A stretch of DNA of 49,107 nt, taken from positions 1-49,107 of the forward strand of contig NZ_BBJB01000063.1 of assembly GCF_016584665.1 (NCBI RefSeq). Direction: 5' to 3'. Below the pieces are notes generated by a model, which worked only from the letters and a program-made list of their open reading frames with translations, was not told the DNA's origin and searched no databases. Source of the stretch: Pseudanabaena sp. lw0831. GTDB lineage: Bacteria; Cyanobacteriota; Cyanobacteriia; Pseudanabaenales; Pseudanabaenaceae. The first letter of the stretch is position 1. Every line of letters begins with the position of its first letter. The position numbers and the translations under genes were made by a program. Below are positions 22,763 through 30,863 of the stretch, piece by piece.

Positions 22763-24277
22763 ATGACAAATCTATCTGGAAAACATGCCTCCTTTTGGAT
22801 TGATTCTACCCCTACAACCACTTATCCCTCCCTTGAGGATCGGGTCACAGTGGATGTGGCAATTATTGGCGGCGGTATTGTCGGACTGACCGCAGCGACA
22901 TTGCTAAAGCGCGCTGGAAAAACCGTCGCGGTGATTGAGTCTAGACTAGTTGCCGCAGGTGTGAGTGGTCATACAACTGCTAAAGTTACAGCATTACACC
23001 AATTGATTTATGCTGATTTAATTAAGCAAATCGGAGAACAAAAAGCAAAACTTTATGCAGAATCAAATCTAGCTGGAGTTGAGCAAGTTGCCACATTTGT
23101 CGCTGAAGAGCAGATTGATTGTGACTTTAGCCGTCAAAGCTCTTACACTTTTGCTGAGCCAGATAGTGAGCTAGAACAAGTTAAAGATGAAGTGGAAGCC
23201 GCTCTTAAACTTGGACTTCCCGCGACCTTTGTTACAGAAACTTCACTGCCATTTGCGATCGCGGGAGCAATCAAGCTTGATAACCAAGCTCAGTTTCATG
23301 TTCGCAAATATTTGCTACATCTTGCTAAAAATATTACTGGCGATGGCAGCTATTTATTTGAGAACACCAGAGTTCAGAAAGTTGATGAAGGTGATTCCTG
23401 TTACGTTGTTACTGATTTGGGTGTAATTACGGCTCATGATGTAATTGTCGCAACAAATCTACCGATTCTCAACCAAGGACTTTTCTTCGCCAAAACCTAT
23501 CCCGAACGCTCCTACATCGTGGGCGCAAAAATCGATCCCTCGAACGCTCCCGTAGGAATGTATATCGGCAGTGGCGAATCTTCTCATTCGATTCGTACTA
23601 CTCCCTATGAGGATGGACTACTCCTATTAGTTGGCGGTGAAGGTCATAAAGTTGGCACAGTTACTAATACTGAAGAGTGTTATCAAAAACTAGAATCTTA
23701 TGCTCGCGATCGCTTCAACATTGAATCGTTTGCGTATCGATGGTCAAACCAAGATATGGTGTCGTTCGACAAGTTACCCTATATCGGTAATTTAACTCCA
23801 TTCAATAAACACATTTATGTTGCCACAGGATTTAGTCTCTGGGGAATGTCAAAGGGAACCATGTCTGGCATGATCCTGACTGACTTGATTCTCGGAAAAG
23901 ATAATCCCTATACAGAGTTGTATGATTCACTGCGTGCGACTCCATTTGTAACAGCGGAATCGGTCAAACAAGAAGCTGATGTGGTAACTCGTTGGATCGG
24001 CGATCGCTTTAAAGGTTTATTATCTTCTTCCTTTAGCGAGGTTGCTACAGGCGAAGGCAAACTACTGACCATTGATAATGAGAAGGTCGCTGCTTACCGC
24101 GATGAGCAGGGAACTGTCCACGCTGTTTCAGCGACATGCACTCACCTCGCTTGTATCGTCAGTTGGAACAGCGCGGAAAAAAGTTGGGATTGTGCTTGCC
24201 ACGGTGCAAGATATAGCTGCGACGGCAAAGTAATTCAGGGACCTGCTGTCAAGGACTTGGAGCAAGTCGTTAGCTAA
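22763..24277 (+). CDS. FAD-dependent oxidoreductase with C-terminal Rieske domain
   Basis: 504 residues. The N-terminal dinucleotide fold [20 protein letters not shown] (about 29-48) belongs to the DAO-type FAD oxidoreductase family, with [16 protein letters not shown] following. The C-terminal Rieske [2Fe-2S] domain (about 410-504) has ligands in CTHLACIV and CACHGARY. This two-domain form is known in several bacteria; its substrate is not established. Rubredoxin follows at 24372 and Dps at 24673, giving an electron-transfer/iron-protection group. The start has no strong ribosome site. Confidence 0.92.
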   Translation: MTNLSGKHASFWIDSTPTTTYPSLEDRVTVDVAIIGGGIVGLTAATLLKRAGKTVAVIESRLVAAGVSGHTTAKVTALHQLIYADLIKQIGEQKAKLYAESNLAGVEQVATFVAEEQIDCDFSRQSSYTFAEPDSELEQVKDEVEAALKLGLPATFVTETSLPFAIAGAIKLDNQAQFHVRKYLLHLAKNITGDGSYLFENTRVQKVDEGDSCYVVTDLGVITAHDVIVATNLPILNQGLFFAKTYPERSYIVGAKIDPSNAPVGMYIGSGESSHSIRTTPYEDGLLLLVGGEGHKVGTVTNTEECYQKLESYARDRFNIESFAYRWSNQDMVSFDKLPYIGNLTPFNKHIYVATGFSLWGMSKGTMSGMILTDLILGKDNPYTELYDSLRATPFVTAESVKQEADVVTRWIGDRFKGLLSSSFSEVATGEGKLLTIDNEKVAAYRDEQGTVHAVSATCTHLACIVSWNSAEKSWDCACHGARYSCDGKVIQGPAVKDLEQVVS

Positions 24278-24296
24278 ATTCACCTTGGTGGTGAGC

Positions 24297-24327
24297 ATAA
24301 TGAGCGGCGCATTGCGCTGCTCATTAT
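24297..24327. repeat. Hairpin between Rieske oxidoreductase and rubredoxin
   Basis: ATAATGAGC (24297-24305) pairs with GCTCATTAT (24319-24327), with GCGC-ATT-GCGC at the apex. Possible terminator or processing site. Confidence 0.65.
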
Positions 24328-24371
24328 CCGCTTCTAAAAGCATTTTTATATTTAGGAACTTGGAGTCAAAA

Positions 24372-24572
24372 ATGCAAAAGTATATCTGTAAAACCTGTGG
24401 ATATGTCTACGATCCCGCAGTCGGCGATCCAGACTCAGGTATTGAACCTGGCACTCCATTTGGCGCTTTGCCCGATGATTGGGTTTGTCCCAAATGTGGA
24501 ACCCCAAAGTCTGACTTTGAGCCAGAAGATGCAGCAGCAACAGATGTTCCATTAATGGAACCAGTCGTCTAG
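24372..24572 (+). CDS. Rubredoxin
   Basis: 66-residue rubredoxin, a small one-electron carrier. The four iron-ligating cysteines lie in YICKTCGY (C6, C9) and WVCPKCG (C39, C42), and the family core [12 protein letters not shown] is intact. A short acidic tail ([15 protein letters not shown]) follows and there is no membrane anchor, unlike the plant/cyanobacterial RubA form. The frame runs 29 codons upstream, but ATG at 24372 has GGAG at good spacing and the canonical N-terminus. Likely partner: the flavoprotein-Rieske enzyme just upstream (inferred). Confidence 0.95.
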   Translation: MQKYICKTCGYVYDPAVGDPDSGIEPGTPFGALPDDWVCPKCGTPKSDFEPEDAAATDVPLMEPVV

Positions 24573-24583
24573 TTCTTATTAGG

Positions 24584-24623
24584 CTAGCTTTAACAAGGAG
24601 CTTAAGCCTCTTGTTAAAGCTAG
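24584..24623 (+). terminator. Stem-loop after rubredoxin gene
   Basis: CTAGCTTTAACAAGGAGCTT pairs with its near complement (24584-24623). It lies just after the rubredoxin stop and before the Dps gene. No strong T-run follows, so it may only attenuate. Confidence 0.5.
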
Positions 24624-24672
24624 TAAGACTTCCAAAATGAATGCTATTACTATAATTCAAGGAGATTTACTC

Positions 24673-25209
24673 ATGCAGACAATCAATATTGGACTAACCG
24701 ATACCCAACGCCAAGGTGTGATCGATCTTCTCAACAACGACCTTGCCGACAGCTATTTGCTGCTAGTCAAAACCAAAAAATACCATTGGGATGTAGTTGG
24801 TCCTCAATTCATGACCTTGCACAAACTATGGCAAGCGCATTATGAAGCTCTCACGATTAATGTCGATGCGATCGCCGAACGGATTAGAACCCTCGGTGGA
24901 TATCCTGTAGGAACCATGGAAGGGTTTCTCAAAATCTGTTCTCTCAAAGAACATGCTGGCAAAATCCCGACAGCAACGGGTATGGTATCGCAACTGCTAG
25001 AAGATCATGAACAGGTTGTGCGGAACTTGCGTGAACATATTGAGAAATGTAGCGACAAGTTCAAAGATGATGGAACCGCCGACTTTCTCACTGGTTTGAT
25101 GGAGCAGCATGAACAAATCTCATGGATGCTACGCTCTTTTGTTGAAGGTGAAGCCCTAGAATCCAATGGTGCAAAGCCAGAGGCTAATAAAAAGATGGTA
25201 GGAGTTTAA
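24673..25209 (+). CDS. dps: Dps-family ferritin-like DNA protection protein
   Basis: 178 residues. Dps proteins form 12-mer shells that oxidise and store iron and protect DNA. Visible motifs: LLLVKTKKYHWDVVGPQFMT and LHKLWQAHYEALTINVDAIA with the ferroxidase-site His, Asp and Glu residues, then ERIRTLGGYPVGTM. The frame extends 12 codons upstream, but ATG at 24673 has an AAGGAG site. It follows rubredoxin, in keeping with iron and oxidative-stress control. Confidence 0.95.
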   Translation: MQTINIGLTDTQRQGVIDLLNNDLADSYLLLVKTKKYHWDVVGPQFMTLHKLWQAHYEALTINVDAIAERIRTLGGYPVGTMEGFLKICSLKEHAGKIPTATGMVSQLLEDHEQVVRNLREHIEKCSDKFKDDGTADFLTGLMEQHEQISWMLRSFVEGEALESNGAKPEANKKMVGV

Positions 25210-25220
25210 GAAACTACAAT

Positions 25221-25266
25221 ATTGACAAAGAAGGGGTAATTCATGAATTACCCCTTCTTTGTCAAT
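25221..25266. repeat. Palindrome with GGTAATTCATGAATTACC core
   Basis: 46-bp perfect palindrome 12 bp after the Dps stop, with arms ATTGACAAAGAAGG. The core differs from the GGCAATTC family by a paired change (C to T on one arm, G to A on the other). Possible Dps terminator. Confidence 0.87.
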
Positions 25267-25289
25267 GAATATACTAGGAGGGTAATTCG

Positions 25290-25961
25290 ATGATAACAGT
25301 TCACCACTTAAACAACTCTCGCTCTCAACGTGTGCTTTGGCTGCTAGAAGAACTTGGACTCTCATACGAAATCAAGTGCTACGAACGTGACCCAAAAACT
25401 ATGTTGGCTCCCACATCTCTACGTGAGGTACATCCACTCGGTAAATCACCTGTCATTACCGATGGGGAACTGACTCTTGCCGAATCTGGAGCCATTATCG
25501 AGTATCTAGTCAATCGCTACGGCAACGGAAGATTGGTTCCTGCTCCAGACACGCCAGAACATCTGCGTTACACCTACTGGCTGCATTATGCAGAAGGTTC
25601 TGCTATGCCACCACTATTACTGAAGCTTATCTTCGATCAAATTGAAAAGAATCCAATGCCCTTTTTTGTGCGCCCGATCGCTCGGTCAATCACAAATCGC
25701 GTCAAAAGTTCGTTTATTGAACCTCAGATTGCACGTCACCTAGATTATATGGAGGCGGAGATTGGAAAAAGCACATGGTTTGCTGGCAATGAATTTACCG
25801 CAGCCGATATCCAAATCAGTTTCCCACTGGAGGCATCGGTAGCACGAGCTGGACTGAACGCAAGTCGTCCAAAACTTATGGCATTCTTGAATCGCATTCA
25901 TAGCCGTCCTGCTTACCAGCAAGCACTAAAGCGTGGTGGTACATACGATCTTTTGAGTTGA
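25290..25961 (+). CDS. Glutathione S-transferase family protein
   Basis: 223-residue GST. N-terminal thioredoxin-like domain: ITVHHLNNSRSQRVLWLLEE with the Ser-Arg-Ser/Gln activation region, and LGKSPVITDGELTLAESGAI carrying the glutathione-binding Pro and Glu-Ser pair. The helical C-terminal domain (about 90-223) contains NEFTAADIQISFPLEA. It probably conjugates glutathione to electrophiles. A strong AGGAGG site precedes the ATG. It opens a run of small detoxification-type genes, each with its own ribosome site. Confidence 0.94.
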   Translation: MITVHHLNNSRSQRVLWLLEELGLSYEIKCYERDPKTMLAPTSLREVHPLGKSPVITDGELTLAESGAIIEYLVNRYGNGRLVPAPDTPEHLRYTYWLHYAEGSAMPPLLLKLIFDQIEKNPMPFFVRPIARSITNRVKSSFIEPQIARHLDYMEAEIGKSTWFAGNEFTAADIQISFPLEASVARAGLNASRPKLMAFLNRIHSRPAYQQALKRGGTYDLLS

Positions 25962-25977
25962 AGTTTGGGATATTCTC

Positions 25978-26226
25978 ATGCTCAATGTGTTCCGACGCGA
26001 TGGCGAAGTAATCTATCACTTTTGGGGTTCAGAACTACTCTATATGCCCCCAGAATCTGGACAGGAATATCGCCATAACGATTCCCTCGACTCGTTCTGG
26101 AATATGCTCGATCTCACTCCCGAAGGACGAGGAGATTTTCATACTCAGTTGAGTTATACACGATCCGCAAAAATTAGCTTAGCAATGCCTCGGAAACAAG
26201 CGTTTTTCAATTTAAGGAGAAAGCAC
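25978..26226 (+). pseudogene. C-terminal remnant of a DUF899 protein
   Basis: In this stretch the reading frame encodes RRDGEVIYHFWGSELLYMPP, then HNDSLDSFWNMLDLTPEGRG and HTQLSY, matching the last 55-60 residues of DUF899 (thioredoxin-like) proteins. The rest of that gene is missing; the GST gene ends 16 bp upstream. The frame then runs through unrelated codons into the GFA gene without a stop, producing a false 198-residue fusion ORF. Confidence 0.75.
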
Positions 26227-26574
26227 ATGAAATATAAAGGAAGTTGTCATTGTGGCAAGGTTGCCTTTGAAGTCGAAGGTGAAGTCACCGAAGCAATGTC
26301 TTGCAACTGCTCAATCTGCTCACGCAAAGGGTCGCTTCTCTGGTTCGTTCCACGGGACAAGCTGCGTTTACTCACTCCAGAGCAGGATGCAAGCACGTAT
26401 CTATTCAACAAGCACGTTATCAAGCATCGCTTCTGTTCAAACTGCGGCATCCATCCCTATGGAGAAGGCAGCGATCCAATCGGCAATGCAATGGCTGCGG
26501 TCAATATCCGATGCCTTGAAGACTTCGATCTGTCGTCCGTTCCCGTAAAACAGTTCGATGGACGCTCTGCTTGA
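26227..26574 (+). CDS. GFA family (glutathione-dependent formaldehyde-activating type) protein
   Basis: 115 residues. Zinc-binding cysteine motifs of the GFA/CENP-V fold are present: GSCHCGKVAFE, CNCSICSRKG and HRFCSNCGIHPY. Family members bind zinc and some have been reported to act with glutathione on formaldehyde, though that activity is disputed. The start at 26227 is set by an AAGGAGA ribosome site and gives the family-typical MKYKGSCHCG. An in-frame upstream extension is the DUF899 remnant, not part of this protein. Confidence 0.9.
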   Translation: MKYKGSCHCGKVAFEVEGEVTEAMSCNCSICSRKGSLLWFVPRDKLRLLTPEQDASTYLFNKHVIKHRFCSNCGIHPYGEGSDPIGNAMAAVNIRCLEDFDLSSVPVKQFDGRSA

Positions 26575-26613
26575 ATCAAATGCCGTAATCAAAAAATCAA
26601 AAGGAGATATAAA

Positions 26614-27117
26614 ATGCCACAAAAAACAATCGAAACTAAAAACCAGTCTCCAGAGATGTCCTTACCCAGTGTCGAACACAAGCAATTGGGCGTATGGGTC
26701 GGCAAATGGAATACTGAAGGACAGTCTTATGCAGAAGGAAATTCTAAGGAAAGCTTGAAAGTCTCATCCGTCAAAATGACATCATTGGAGACCTTCGAGT
26801 TGCTTTTGGACGGTTTTTTTCTGGTTCACCGCTGGGATGGGCATGTCGGTGATGCAGAGTTTAAGGGTATGGAAGTCATTGGCTATGATGCTTCGAGTCA
26901 GACATACTGCTCGCGCTTTTTCGATAATTCAGGCAATTCGCCGACTTATCAAGTGTCTGTCCGTGACAATGTTTGGACGTATATTGGAGAATTACAACGC
27001 GCCACATTTGAATTTAGCGATGACGGTAATACGATGACGACCCATTGGGATTGGAAAAAATCCGATGAGGAGAATTGTTTGCCCTTGTGTGATTTGAAGG
27101 TGACTAAGGTCAAGTAG
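26614..27117 (+). CDS. DUF1579-like small protein
   Basis: 167 residues. The pattern HKQLGVWVGKWNTEGQSYAE, FFLVHRWDGHVGD, and MEVIGYDASSQTYCSRFFDN is characteristic of DUF1579/heme-binding-like beta-barrel proteins of unknown function. No signal peptide is present. A very strong AAGGAGATAT ribosome site precedes the ATG. It lies in a series of separately translated accessory genes. Confidence 0.78.
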   Translation: MPQKTIETKNQSPEMSLPSVEHKQLGVWVGKWNTEGQSYAEGNSKESLKVSSVKMTSLETFELLLDGFFLVHRWDGHVGDAEFKGMEVIGYDASSQTYCSRFFDNSGNSPTYQVSVRDNVWTYIGELQRATFEFSDDGNTMTTHWDWKKSDEENCLPLCDLKVTKVK

Positions 27118-27189
27118 GAATATGGGTCACTCGCTTCTCGATCGCACCACGCATAGTTAAAACGTTCACTTAAACCTAGAGGAATTCAA

Positions 27190-27759
27190 ATGAGAAAATT
27201 AAAATTGCAAATGAACATAACCGTTGACAGTTTTGTGGCAAGACCAAACGGTGAATTGGACTGGATGAAGTTGGAAGATTGGGACGATGAGGTGAATAAC
27301 TGCGTAAACGAATTAATTGATTCATCTGACATTATCTTAATGGGCAGAAAAATGACCGATGAGTTCGCCAACTACTGGACAAAAGCAGTGGAAAATCCTG
27401 AAAGCCCTGAATATGAGTTCGCAAAAAAAATGCTTGATACCCCGAAAGTTGTTTTTACAAAAACACTCAATGAATCTCCTTGGGCAAACACGATGCTGGC
27501 AAAAGGCGATCTTGTAGAAGAAGTGAATCGCCTCAAAAATCAGACAGGTAAAGACATTCTCGTCTATGGCGGCGCGGACTTTGTGTCGTCTTTGATTAAG
27601 GAAAATCTGATTGATGAATACAATTTTTTCATCATCCCGACGGCAATCGGTCGTGGAATGACGTTATTCGGCAAATTGGAAGATAAAACTTTAAGTTTGA
27701 GACTAAACCGTTCGCAATCCTACAACTGCGGGATTGTGGTCAATACATATCTGAGATAG
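27190..27759 (+). CDS. RibD C-terminal/dihydrofolate-reductase-like protein
   Basis: 189 residues of the dihydrofolate-reductase fold as in the RibD C-terminal domain. Visible family motifs: KLQMNITVDSFVARPNGELD, SDIILMGRKMTDEFANYW, and ILVYGGADFVSSLIKENLID, with DEYNFFIIPTAIGRGMTLF near the end. Likely an NADPH-dependent reductase; substrate unknown. AGAGGAATT precedes the ATG. It is not part of a riboflavin operon here. Confidence 0.92.
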   Translation: MRKLKLQMNITVDSFVARPNGELDWMKLEDWDDEVNNCVNELIDSSDIILMGRKMTDEFANYWTKAVENPESPEYEFAKKMLDTPKVVFTKTLNESPWANTMLAKGDLVEEVNRLKNQTGKDILVYGGADFVSSLIKENLIDEYNFFIIPTAIGRGMTLFGKLEDKTLSLRLNRSQSYNCGIVVNTYLR

Positions 27760-27773
27760 CTGATAGACAGGAG

Positions 27774-27802
27774 TATCGCTTAACAGATGCAGCGATCTCA
27801 AT
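27774..27802 (+). repeat. Short dispersed repeat ATCGCTTAACAGATG, copy 1
   Basis: ATCGCTTAACAGATGCAGCG (27775-27794) recurs at 28684-28703 with one mismatch. Each copy lies 40-60 bp before the next gene. Confidence 0.6.
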
Positions 27803-27841
27803 ACGTTTAGTTAAAACATCAAATCAAATATAGGAGCAATT

Positions 27842-28645
27842 ATGACAACTGAAAATGGCAGAGCAAATGATCAAATAAGCATCTCTGATCTTGCTCGTAG
27901 GTGCTTTTCTGCTTACGAATTAAAAGATCGACAAATGATTGAGGATCTGCTGAGTGATGACTTCACTTTCACAAGTCCGCTTGACGATCGCATCGATCGT
28001 CAAGCGTATTTCAAGAGATGTTGGCCGAACAGTGAGATCATTCGTACTTTTCAAATCGAGAAGCTTTTTGAAAGCGGCGACGAAGCCTTTGTTCGTTATG
28101 AATGTGAAACTAAAGCAGGTAAAAAGTTTCGGAATACAGAGTGGTTTCGATTTGAGGGAGACAAGCTTAAGGAAGTTCAAGTCTACTTTGGAGAAGAAAC
28201 TCAAAGTGCAAACCAAGAAGAGACGGGTGAAACTGTAATCAGTGCGATAATCAATGAGCGCGTTCAAGCAGTGCGAGATAAGAATGTTAACGCGCTTTTA
28301 TCCAACCACGCGCCGAATATTTTGTCGTTCGATGTCATAAATCCACTGCACCGTATAGGAGTGGATATGATTAGAGAACGAGTTGAAAGGTGGCTCTCTT
28401 CATTCCAAAGCTCGATCGGCTATGAAGTTCGAGACTTGAGCATCAAGTCGAGCGATGAGTTGGCTTTCTGTCATTACCTTTATCGTGTAAGCGGAACATT
28501 AATAGAGGGAGGAAATGTTGAAATGTGGGTACGGGCAACTATTTGCTTTGAGAAGATTGATGACAAGTGGACGATTATTCATGAGCATCAATCAGTACCT
28601 TTCGACCCAGAGACAGGCAAAGCCTCGCTTAATCTTAAACCGTAG
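27842..28645 (+). CDS. Double SnoaL/NTF2-like domain protein
   Basis: 267 residues with two NTF2-fold domains in tandem. Domain 1 (about 13-123): DLARRCFSAYELKDRQMIED, LLSDDFTFTSPLDDRIDRQA. Domain 2 (about 135-260): INERVQAVRDKNVNALLSNH, RATICFEKIDDKWTIIHEHQ. NTF2-like proteins may be enzymes or ligand binders; no catalytic set is clear. GGAGC precedes the ATG. The two-domain form may be a fusion of two small genes. Confidence 0.82.
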   Translation: MTTENGRANDQISISDLARRCFSAYELKDRQMIEDLLSDDFTFTSPLDDRIDRQAYFKRCWPNSEIIRTFQIEKLFESGDEAFVRYECETKAGKKFRNTEWFRFEGDKLKEVQVYFGEETQSANQEETGETVISAIINERVQAVRDKNVNALLSNHAPNILSFDVINPLHRIGVDMIRERVERWLSSFQSSIGYEVRDLSIKSSDELAFCHYLYRVSGTLIEGGNVEMWVRATICFEKIDDKWTIIHEHQSVPFDPETGKASLNLKP

Positions 28646-28682
28646 CACCTCGTGAACCCCGAATAAAATGCAGAGTAGCAGC

Positions 28683-28710
28683 GATCGCTTAACAGATGTA
28701 GCGATCGCAA
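28683..28710 (+). repeat. Short dispersed repeat ATCGCTTAACAGATG, copy 2
   Basis: GATCGCTTAACAGATGTAGC, flanked by two HIP1 sites. See copy 1 at 27774-27802. Confidence 0.6.
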
Positions 28711-28744
28711 ATAAATAAATTCTTAAATTTACTAGAGAAAATAT

Positions 28745-29014
28745 ATGACAAACCCACAACCAAATTCGCTAACAGGTGCAGATTCAGCCGACGACGCTGA
28801 GAATGATGCATATCGAGCAGAAGTGAATGGTGATGAAGCCGTTGGCGGTAGCACCGCAGTTCCCAGCCAAAATGACACGGAAGAATTAGCGGAAGCGGTG
28901 GGGATTGTGGTAAATGATAATACTCCCATTGACACCGAAGAAATGCTCCTAAAGCGCGATCGCAATCGCTGGGAATTAGATTCTGCATCGGCTGGACGCA
29001 ACAACCCCGATTGA
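28745..29014 (+). CDS. DUF6335-like acidic protein
   Basis: 89-residue, highly acidic protein. The segment DDAENDAYRAEVNGDEAVGG, the linker TAVPSQNDTEELAEAVGIVV, and the end TEEMLLKRDRNRWELDSASA agree with the DUF6335 family found in cyanobacteria. Function unknown. A GAGAAAATAT region precedes the ATG. The opposite-strand ORFs are shadows. Confidence 0.8.
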   Translation: MTNPQPNSLTGADSADDAENDAYRAEVNGDEAVGGSTAVPSQNDTEELAEAVGIVVNDNTPIDTEEMLLKRDRNRWELDSASAGRNNPD

Positions 29015-29084
29015 ATCTCGGCATCTATAAACTTGCTTCGCGAACGATCGCTGTCTCAAATAATTTTATATCAGACAAAACAAA

Positions 29085-29615
29085 ATGATATTCATCCGAG
29101 TTTGGCGATTCATTACGCTGATGCTGGCTGCGTTTAGTCTAAGTTTGTCGATGACACATTTACTAGAGTTACCGCAAAGAATGCAGTTTGACCAGCAACT
29201 TTGGGTGAGAGTGACAGTGATTGAGAATATTTATAAGTTGTTTGGTACAGTCGGTGCAGTCTTTGAAATGGCTGCTATTTTGACCGCAATTATTCTCGTA
29301 TTTCTAATTCGCAAACATGGTTCAACATTCTACTGGACATTTGGCGGAGCAATGCTCTTAGCGATCGCGTTTGTAAGTTGGATTATATTTATCGCGCCAA
29401 TGAATGCTGAATTTGCTAAATGGTTAACTTTTCCCATTCCATCAAACTGGATGCAGTATCGCGATCGATGGGAATATGCCCACGCAGCTAATGCCTTAAT
29501 CAAAATTATGGGACTAAGTTTTCTTGTAATTTCTGTACTTGTAAAAACAACAGAAGAGAGAGATTTAATGAGAAACACATTACTTGATCGAGCTGTTTTG
29601 CGATCGCAAAGGTAA
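29085..29615 (+). CDS. DUF1772-like integral membrane protein
   Basis: 176 residues with four predicted helices: about 4-26, 49-76, 81-103 and 135-156. The motif AFSLSLSMTHLLELPQRMQF near the N-terminus and AHAANALIKIMGLSFLVISV near the end resemble DUF1772 (anthrone-oxygenase-like) membrane proteins. Function unknown. No strong ribosome site precedes the ATG. Confidence 0.7.
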   Translation: MIFIRVWRFITLMLAAFSLSLSMTHLLELPQRMQFDQQLWVRVTVIENIYKLFGTVGAVFEMAAILTAIILVFLIRKHGSTFYWTFGGAMLLAIAFVSWIIFIAPMNAEFAKWLTFPIPSNWMQYRDRWEYAHAANALIKIMGLSFLVISVLVKTTEERDLMRNTLLDRAVLRSQR

Positions 29616-29690
29616 GGTTGTTCTAGCACAGATACCGAATTTGCCTTCGCGATCGCTTGGATTGTATTTAGTTAACTAGATCTGAACCTT

Positions 29691-30806
29691 ATGAATAGAA
29701 CGAAATTTATTGGTATTGCTGGCGGCTCAATCATTGCAACTTTAGTTACAAGTTATTTATTAAGCGATAGAAGTAATCTTTTAAGGAAGGATTTGAAATT
29801 GATAAACTCTAACAATGCAACTTTCAAACCAGATGAAAACGAGATTCTACATCTCGCATCCCTCGCACCCAGTGGTCACAACACTCAGCCTTGGTTTGTC
29901 CAATACCTCGAACCCTATAACTGGATTATCGGTAACGATAAAAGTAAGTGGCTACCAGCCGTTGACCCAACTCAGCGGGAAACGATTTTATCAATTGGAG
30001 CGTTCATTCAAAATCTGGAATATGCAGCTAGCTCTATGGGCTATATCTGCCACTGGACTTTACTTGCCAAAACCAATCAGGATGAACAGGTAGTCAAAGT
30101 TAAATTAAATAAAATTGAATCGAAAAATCCATTTGATATCTCTAAAATCAAAGATCGCCGCACTGTGCGTTCCAATTTCTTAAATGATGAGCTAAAAACA
30201 GAAGATCTCCAATATCTTACTAATTCAGAACCAGAATTTATTCACTATCTACCTACTATTAGCAAAGAAGGTCAATTTATCAACGAACAAACCATGGTCG
30301 CTAATCGCCTACAAACTTATCGAGACCCAGCACAGCAGGAACTCGCGGACTGGATCAGGTTTTCCACTAAGGATGCTGATAAGTATCGCGACGGGCTGAC
30401 AACGGCAAGCATGGAAATTGAAGGGTTCTCTGGTTGGGTAGTGCGGAACTTTTATGACAAAGAAAATGTGATGAAAAAGGATTTTCGAGAAGTGGGGCTT
30501 AACAAAGTTAAACAGCAAGTATCGGAGTCAGCAGGTTGGATTCTCATCACTAGCAGAGATAATTCAGTAGCGACATTGCTAGAAACTGGTCGCAGAATGC
30601 AACGGCTTTTTCTTAAAGTGCGAGAAAAGAACATTGCCATTCATCCAATGACTCAGATTTTGGAGGAGCCAGCAACGAATGAAATGCTCAATAAATCAAT
30701 CGGAATCGGCGAAAATATTCAGTTTATTTTGCGGGCCGGTTATTTGAAAAATTATCCACCGTCGGTTTCATTAAGACGACCTGTTGAGTGGTTTCTGAGG
30801 AGCTAA
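29691..30806 (+). CDS. Acg-family FMN nitroreductase-like protein
   Basis: 371 residues with an N-terminal hydrophobic segment (about 6-24, possible signal or anchor). Nitroreductase-fold motifs of the Acg family follow: LASLAPSGHNTQPWFVQYL, RRTVRSNFL, SAGWILITSRDN and IAIHPMTQILEEP. Acg proteins look like FMN enzymes but may bind flavin without turning over. A second copy of the gene's last codons survives at 32093-32152 behind the following gene. Confidence 0.88.
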   Translation: MNRTKFIGIAGGSIIATLVTSYLLSDRSNLLRKDLKLINSNNATFKPDENEILHLASLAPSGHNTQPWFVQYLEPYNWIIGNDKSKWLPAVDPTQRETILSIGAFIQNLEYAASSMGYICHWTLLAKTNQDEQVVKVKLNKIESKNPFDISKIKDRRTVRSNFLNDELKTEDLQYLTNSEPEFIHYLPTISKEGQFINEQTMVANRLQTYRDPAQQELADWIRFSTKDADKYRDGLTTASMEIEGFSGWVVRNFYDKENVMKKDFREVGLNKVKQQVSESAGWILITSRDNSVATLLETGRRMQRLFLKVREKNIAIHPMTQILEEPATNEMLNKSIGIGENIQFILRAGYLKNYPPSVSLRRPVEWFLRS

Positions 30807-30863
30807 AACAAATCTACTAACGTTTTGGGGAATGAGAAAGTTTTTGAAAAGAAAGGAGTTGAA

